A stretch of 36,910 nucleotides of DNA from CALRQJ02 sp943370285. Lineage in GTDB: Bacteria; Bacteroidota; Bacteroidia; Chitinophagales; Chitinophagaceae. A model generated the notes under the pieces. The model saw nothing but the letters and a program-made list of their open reading frames with translations. It ran no database searches and had not been told where the DNA came from. A program made the translations under genes and the position numbers. The stretch's first letter is position 1. Each line of letters starts with the position of its first letter. Below are positions 33,301 through 36,910 of the stretch, piece by piece. Location of the stretch: NCBI GenBank assembly GCA_943370285.1, contig CALRQJ020000021.1, forward strand, positions 1 to 36,910, written 5' to 3'.

Positions 33301-33938
33301 CAACTAATCTTTACACTACACCGGGTACATATACTATTAAGTTGAGGGCAATTGATTCGGCTACTTGTAATATTGTGGATAGTACGCAACTTACTATTAC
33401 AGTGAGTATTAAGCCTACTGCTGCATTTACATATAGTCCGCAGCCACCGCAAGAAAATTTACCAGTAACGTTTACGAATAATACAACCGGTGCTGTTACT
33501 CAATTTAAGTGGGATTTTGGCGATGGTGATTCTATCATTACAGCTTCTATTGCTCCGGTTCAGCATACGTATAATGCAACAGGAAGTTTTAATACTTGTT
33601 TGATTGCTACCAATAGTTTTGGTTGCAAAGACACGACATGTGAAAATATAGAAGCTAGAATTGTTCCTATACTCGATGTTGCAAATGCATTTACCCCAAA
33701 TGGCGATGGACAAAACGATAAAGTATTTGTTCGAGGCTTTGGTATTGATAAATTCAACTGGACGATTTACAATCGATGGGGCACAGTCGTATTTCAATCA
33801 ACCAATAGATTAGAAGGTTGGGATGGCACTTACAAAGGAAAATTACAACCACAAGAAGTATATCACTATGTGTTGGATGTGATTTTTACAGACAATACCA
33901 AGTTGCAGAAAAAAGGAGATATTACTTTGTTGCGATAG
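30327..33938 (+). CDS. T9SS cargo protein: DUF7948, SBBP-like repeats, four PKD domains, type B sorting domain
   Basis: This is a 1203-residue secreted protein beginning at TTG (30327). It has a good signal peptide, RKLLFGAFMLILFQQSLRAQ. Residues about 28-250 resemble DUF7948 (ENKGQWDKSIQF, NYFYGNDPAKWG, YPNIDVRYYTDNN). Residues about 255-740 contain SBBP-like beta-propeller repeats (FSTFLGGNNDDAAFVLG, YLGGSGNEQPHSMV). Four PKD domains centre near 801, 894, 978 and 1061 (FGDG each). The last 85 residues hold AFTPNGDGQNDK, IYNRWGTVVF, GWDGTYKG and a final KKGDITLLR, the gliding-motility-associated (T9SS type B) C-terminal domain. It is followed by a PorP/SprF gene, the usual partner of such cargo. 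Surface attachment is likely. Confidence 0.93.
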   Translation: MRKLLFGAFMLILFQQSLRAQQYANLEFIENKGQWDKSIQFKADIGSGAFLLQQNGYKVVQHHPEDLKHLSAYYHGHQHDGETKRKNDQLILRSHLYDVQFVNASPQAKVVADKIIPTYNNYFYGNDPAKWGENCRIFQAVTYENIYPNIDVRYYTDNNQLKYDIIVKPGGDINKIALQYKGIDDIKIRNGELVVKTSITDVKEMSPYTFQVQSGQKKEISCRYKLNGNLLTFKVDDYNKNETLIIDPTLIFSTFTGSSADNWGYTATPGADGSFFAGGIVFGPVGGALNFPVSSGAFQTTFGGGVNDESIGVYDIGIMKFNANGTQRLYATYLGGSGNEQPHSMVADGAGNLIIAGRTNSANFPTTVATFGPGGGYDIFITKLTPSGTALVGSRKFGGTALDGVNIRSKYTMPNGTESIRRNYGDDSRSEVIIDNAGNILLASNTQSADFLTTAGVLQPTTGGGRQDGVLIKTNANLSTVIFSTFLGGNNDDAAFVLGINQGNNNIYVGGATASTNFPGNTAGSLFNSFQGGATDGFVSIISPDASAIIKTTYVGTAGADMLYGLKFDILGAPYIMGTTTATWPIVNAPFSQTGGKQFIAKLQTDLSGWIYSTVFGTNTATPNISPVAFLVDRCQNVYVSGWGGSINTGAMYANAGTMGLTVTPDANQAGKATTDGSDFYFFVLEKNAARQLFGSFFGQTGGNNGEHVDGGTSRFDQNGVIYQALCANCGRDVPFPVTPGVWGPSNGSSNCNLAAVKIAFNLAGVAGNVQSSINGFLDTSGCVPLTVLLRDSIGTAQRYVWSFGDGSPDQVTTTPTVNHTYMNIGTYPVRLIAIDSTTCNIADTSFTNVRVRNDDAILGFTPSKIPPCQSTSYLFTNNSFVPTNKPFGPASFRWTFGDGSAPVTAGIGPITHAYPGPGTYTVKMVLIDTNFCNEPDSVVQQIRLAANVSARFTTPPSGCAPYNATFMNTSAGGTSFFWDFGDGNTSTAANPTNLYTTPGTYTIKLRAIDSATCNIVDSTQLTITVSIKPTAAFTYSPQPPQENLPVTFTNNTTGAVTQFKWDFGDGDSIITASIAPVQHTYNATGSFNTCLIATNSFGCKDTTCENIEARIVPILDVANAFTPNGDGQNDKVFVRGFGIDKFNWTIYNRWGTVVFQSTNRLEGWDGTYKGKLQPQEVYHYVLDVIFTDNTKLQKKGDITLLR

Positions 33939-33989
33939 GGGTTCCATATTATTACACCATCTCTAAATGAGATGAGCAAATAACATCAA

Positions 33990-35000
33990 ATGAAGCGATT
34001 ATTAAACTTATTGGTTTTGTTGTTGGTGACGGCTAGTTCACAAGCACAAGACTTGCATTTTTCACAATATTTCAATGCACCATTATTGGTGAACCCTGCT
34101 AATACCGGCTTTATGCCCGATGGTGATTACCGCATTGGCGGAAGCTATCGCAGCCAATGGGCTGCTATTAGTAACCCATATAGAACCATGAGTCTTTTTG
34201 GCGATGTACAATTGTTTCAAGATAGATTTGAAAATGGCTGGATTGGCTTAGGCGGCGGTTTTTCCAAAGATGCAGCAGGTAATGGCAATTTGATTGCTAC
34301 AAAAGGATTTGCATCTGTAGCGTATCACCAAGCTTTGGGTTTAGGAAGTTTAATCAGTACAGGTTTTAGTTTGGGTTTTATGAGTAAACGAATAGATTTC
34401 ACTAAACTAACTTTCGATAATCAATGGAACGGAAAATTCTTTGATATCAATACACCACCCGGCGAAGCATTCATCACCAATAAAGTCAATTACCTCACTT
34501 TGCAAGCCGGTATTAATTATGCTTTTTTCCCAACAGAAAATACTTATATCAATGTTGGATATTCAGCCAATAACCTAAACCGACCCAACGAAAGTTTTTT
34601 TGCAGAAACAGCCGGCGCAGATCCCAAAGTTCCGGTGAGACATACCATGTTTATCAATGGTAGTTTTAAGTCAAATGAATTGTGGATTTTGAATCCGAAC
34701 ATTTATGTCAGTAAAGCAGGCACGGCTTGGGAGTACGTAGCAGGCATGAATGCCCAACGTAATTTGAGTGGCGATGGTAACTCACAATTAATTGCAGGAT
34801 TATATTATCGGGTTTCGGATGCCATTATACCAATGGTTGGTTTTCAGCAGAATAACTACAAGTTTACTTTTAGTTACGATGCAACAATGTCTAGTCTAAA
34901 AACCTATAATGGCACTAGAGGTGCTTATGAATTATCCATCATCAAACAAGGTTTGATTGATCCATCGAGAGATTTGAAATGCCCTGCAGTTCGATTCTAA
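33990..35000 (+). CDS. PorP/SprF family T9SS membrane protein
   Basis: This is a 336-residue outer-membrane protein with a signal peptide (ends SSQAQ) and the hallmark start DLHFSQYFNAPLLVNPANTGF. The rest is a beta-barrel-like pattern of alternating hydrophobic and aromatic residues (GGSYRSQWAAI, LTLQAGINYAFFP, YINVGYSANNLNRP, IIPMVGFQQNNYKFTFSYDA). PorP/SprF proteins pair with type B sorting-domain cargo and hold or help secrete it on the cell surface. It lies 51 bases after the cargo gene, probably one operon, with no terminator between. Confidence 0.96.
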   Translation: MKRLLNLLVLLLVTASSQAQDLHFSQYFNAPLLVNPANTGFMPDGDYRIGGSYRSQWAAISNPYRTMSLFGDVQLFQDRFENGWIGLGGGFSKDAAGNGNLIATKGFASVAYHQALGLGSLISTGFSLGFMSKRIDFTKLTFDNQWNGKFFDINTPPGEAFITNKVNYLTLQAGINYAFFPTENTYINVGYSANNLNRPNESFFAETAGADPKVPVRHTMFINGSFKSNELWILNPNIYVSKAGTAWEYVAGMNAQRNLSGDGNSQLIAGLYYRVSDAIIPMVGFQQNNYKFTFSYDATMSSLKTYNGTRGAYELSIIKQGLIDPSRDLKCPAVRF

Positions 35001-35004
35001 GCTA

Positions 35005-36831
35005 TTATTTTACTTCTTGCATATCTACCAAACGCTTGTAAATACCGCCTTTGGCAATCAACTGGTCATGTGTACCTCTTTCAGCAATTTCACCTTTTTG
35101 CAGTACAATAATTTCATCTGCATGGCGTATGGTGCTTAAGCGGTGGGCAATCACCAAGCTTGTCCTATTCTGCATCATATTATTAATCGCATCTTGAACC
35201 AAACGTTCACTTTCAGTATCTAAAGAAGAAGTGGCTTCATCTAAAATTAATATCGGCGGATTTTTTAAAATAGCTCTGGCAATCGTTAACCGCTGCCTTT
35301 CACCACCACTTAACTTAGTACCTCGATCGCCAATATTATCATTAAACCCATCGTCTTTTTTGATGATGAAATTATAGGCATTCGCAACTTTGGCAGCATG
35401 CTCAATATCAGCTAGCGGCGCATTTGGTCTACTCAATGCAATATTGTTAGCAATGGTATCATTAAACAAAATTGGTTCTTGTGTAACAATACTAATTTGA
35501 CTGCGAATGCTGTGCAAAGAATATTGTTTAATATTTACGCCATCAATCAATAATTCGCCTTCAGATACATCATGAAACCTGGGCACCAAATCAGCCAAAG
35601 TACTTTTTCCCGAACCGGACGAACCCACCAATGCAACTGTTTTTCCTTTAGCAATGGTGAAGTTGATATTTTTCAAAATTGCCGTATCGCCATAATTGAA
35701 ACTTACATTTCTAAATTCAATACCTTGATTAAACGTTTGTAGCGGCAATGGATTTTTTTGCTCTTCCACCGTAATTGGTGCATCTAAAATTTCATTCACT
35801 CGATCTAACGTTGCGTTACCACGCTGTACGTTGTAATACGCTGTAGATAAGGATTTGGCTGGATTGATGACCTGTGAAAAAATAGCGATGTACACAATAA
35901 AATTACTCGGACTTAAAATTTCTCCTACCAATACCAATCGTCCACCAAAATATAACACACCACATAAAATAGCAACGCCTAAAAATTCTGATAATGGCGA
36001 TGCCAAATCTCTGCGATAGAAAATACTGTTTTTGATATTAAACATTTCTGTCGTCAGCTTGAAGAAATTAGTCTTCACTTTTTCTTCGGCATTAAACGCT
36101 TTAATCACCCTTAAGCCGGTTAAGGTTTCTTCTAACTGACTTAAAATTTCACCCCATTTTACTTGAGCTCTGTTGGTATGTTTTTTCAAGGTTCGTCCTA
36201 CCCTACCAACAATCAATCCGGTAATCGGTAAAAAGATGAAAACGAAAAAGGTAAGCTGCGGACTCAACAAAAACAAAAACACCAATATACCTATGATATT
36301 CAACGGCTCTTTAATTAACCCCTCTAACGCAGCCACTACGGAATTTTCTAATTCGATGATATCATTTGAAGAACGGCTCATGATATCGCCTTTGCGTTGT
36401 TCGGTAAAATAACTTACCGGCAACTGCAATAATTTTTCGTACAACGCCCCGGTATATTTTCTAGAAACTGAATTTCGGATTGGTGTTAAAAAATAGAAAG
36501 AGAGGTAGAGAAATACATTCTTCAGAAAAATACAAATAATGATAAAAATACAAATGGCACCCAAAGTGTATACTTTACCTTCGGTACTAATCAGCGCTTT
36601 TAAGTAATTATACAATTGGTCTTTAATGCTGAAATTGAGGTTATTGACCACAGTTGAAGTGGCAGATTCCGCCACTAATTCTTTATTTAGAAAGATTAAA
36701 TCCAAAAACGGACTCAACATACTGATGGAAAATAGCCCAAAAGCGATGGATAAAGTGATGAAAATGGCATATAAACCGATGTTGAGCTTGTATTCTCTGA
36801 TGTAACTGAAAATCCGTATAAAACGTTTCAT
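35005..36831 (-). CDS. ABC transporter, MsbA-like exporter (TM plus ATPase domain)
   Basis: This 608-residue half-transporter has an N-terminal six-helix membrane domain (residues about 15-320) and a C-terminal nucleotide-binding domain. Walker A GSSGSGKST is at 403-411. The signature LSGGERQRLTIARA, Walker B PILILDEATSSLD and the H-loop IAHRLSTIRHAD are all intact. Such proteins form homodimers in the inner membrane and export lipid A core or other lipids; MsbA is the best-known member. The exact substrate is not readable. It converges on the PorP/SprF gene, with a four-base gap between stops. The start MKRFIRIFSYIREYK is well supported. Confidence 0.95.
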   Translation of the reverse strand: MKRFIRIFSYIREYKLNIGLYAIFITLSIAFGLFSISMLSPFLDLIFLNKELVAESATSTVVNNLNFSIKDQLYNYLKALISTEGKVYTLGAICIFIIICIFLKNVFLYLSFYFLTPIRNSVSRKYTGALYEKLLQLPVSYFTEQRKGDIMSRSSNDIIELENSVVAALEGLIKEPLNIIGILVFLFLLSPQLTFFVFIFLPITGLIVGRVGRTLKKHTNRAQVKWGEILSQLEETLTGLRVIKAFNAEEKVKTNFFKLTTEMFNIKNSIFYRRDLASPLSEFLGVAILCGVLYFGGRLVLVGEILSPSNFIVYIAIFSQVINPAKSLSTAYYNVQRGNATLDRVNEILDAPITVEEQKNPLPLQTFNQGIEFRNVSFNYGDTAILKNINFTIAKGKTVALVGSSGSGKSTLADLVPRFHDVSEGELLIDGVNIKQYSLHSIRSQISIVTQEPILFNDTIANNIALSRPNAPLADIEHAAKVANAYNFIIKKDDGFNDNIGDRGTKLSGGERQRLTIARAILKNPPILILDEATSSLDTESERLVQDAINNMMQNRTSLVIAHRLSTIRHADEIIVLQKGEIAERGTHDQLIAKGGIYKRLVDMQEVK

Positions 36832-36894
36832 GTAGAATGATAAATGATAAGAACAGCAAAGTAACTAATTTTACCGCCAATTAAACTGCCTCTT

Positions 36895-36910
36895 ATGGAA
36901 GAAGGAAAAA
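36895..36910 (+). CDS. Possible 5' end of a gene running off the right edge
   Basis: ATG GAA GAA GGA AAA begins at 36895 and reads MEEGK before the window ends. A TAATTTTA box (one mismatch from TAnnTTTG) lies near 36865. Only five codons are visible, so its identity cannot be given and it may not be real. Confidence 0.3.

Noticed and set aside
33958..33974. Terminator between the T9SS cargo and the PorP/SprF gene.
   Set aside because: CATCTC/GAGATG is only a 6-bp stem with no U-tract, so the two genes are more likely one operon.

Overview
The window looks like chromosomal DNA from a Bacteroidota bacterium, most likely a member of the Chitinophagaceae. The main signs are type IX secretion (T9SS) proteins with PKD domains and a gliding-motility type C-terminal domain, a PorP/SprF family protein, and a long SecA of about 1100 residues. 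Promoter-like boxes also follow the Bacteroidota pattern (TAnnTTTG or TAnnTTCG at -7), Shine-Dalgarno sequences are scarce, and A+T content is moderately high. The genus assignment is inference.

Layout, left to right. 1-3797 (-) is the start of a giant secreted protein with 15 visible PKD-like repeats that runs off the left edge. 4108-5009 (+) is an overlapping pair, a small leucine-rich-repeat protein and a lipoprotein. 5011-6888 (-) is a lemA-TPM-TPM envelope operon. 7013-8393 (-) holds a single-domain asparaginase, an AbiEii-like nucleotidyltransferase and a small partner. 8492-10940 (-) has pgk and gapA separated by a repeat-rich spacer. A tRNA-Glu(UUC) gene lies at 11175-11246 (+), with a good promoter and terminator. 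sucD follows at 11404-12276 (-). 12449-14652 (+) is a GT39 glycosyltransferase overlapping a PAP2 phosphatase, converging on a lipoprotein gene (14649-15371, -). secA is at 15564-18884 (+).

The secA-downstream spacer (18885-19245) is unusual. It has a secA terminator and then what looks like an independent small RNA gene on the minus strand, with a -7 box, two repeated segments, a hairpin and a strong terminator with an eight-U tail. After it come a helical-repeat orphan (19246-20805) and deoC. Next is a full aldehyde dehydrogenase flanked by two mirror-image composite repeats, then a half-length, apparently non-catalytic aldehyde dehydrogenase, a SPOR-domain protein and an M20 amidohydrolase.

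26189-28031 (-) is a GT2 glycosyltransferase plus a flippase-like membrane protein. recG follows (+), then a T9SS cargo protein (DUF7948, SBBP-like repeats, four PKD domains, type B sorting domain) with its PorP/SprF-type partner. An MsbA-like ABC transporter (-) closes the window, with the first codons of a possible further gene at the right edge.

Most genes are core metabolism or envelope biogenesis. The parts most likely to be undescribed are the candidate small RNA beside secA, the inverted composite repeats around the aldehyde dehydrogenase, the split aldehyde dehydrogenase pair, and the two-gene AbiEii-like unit.
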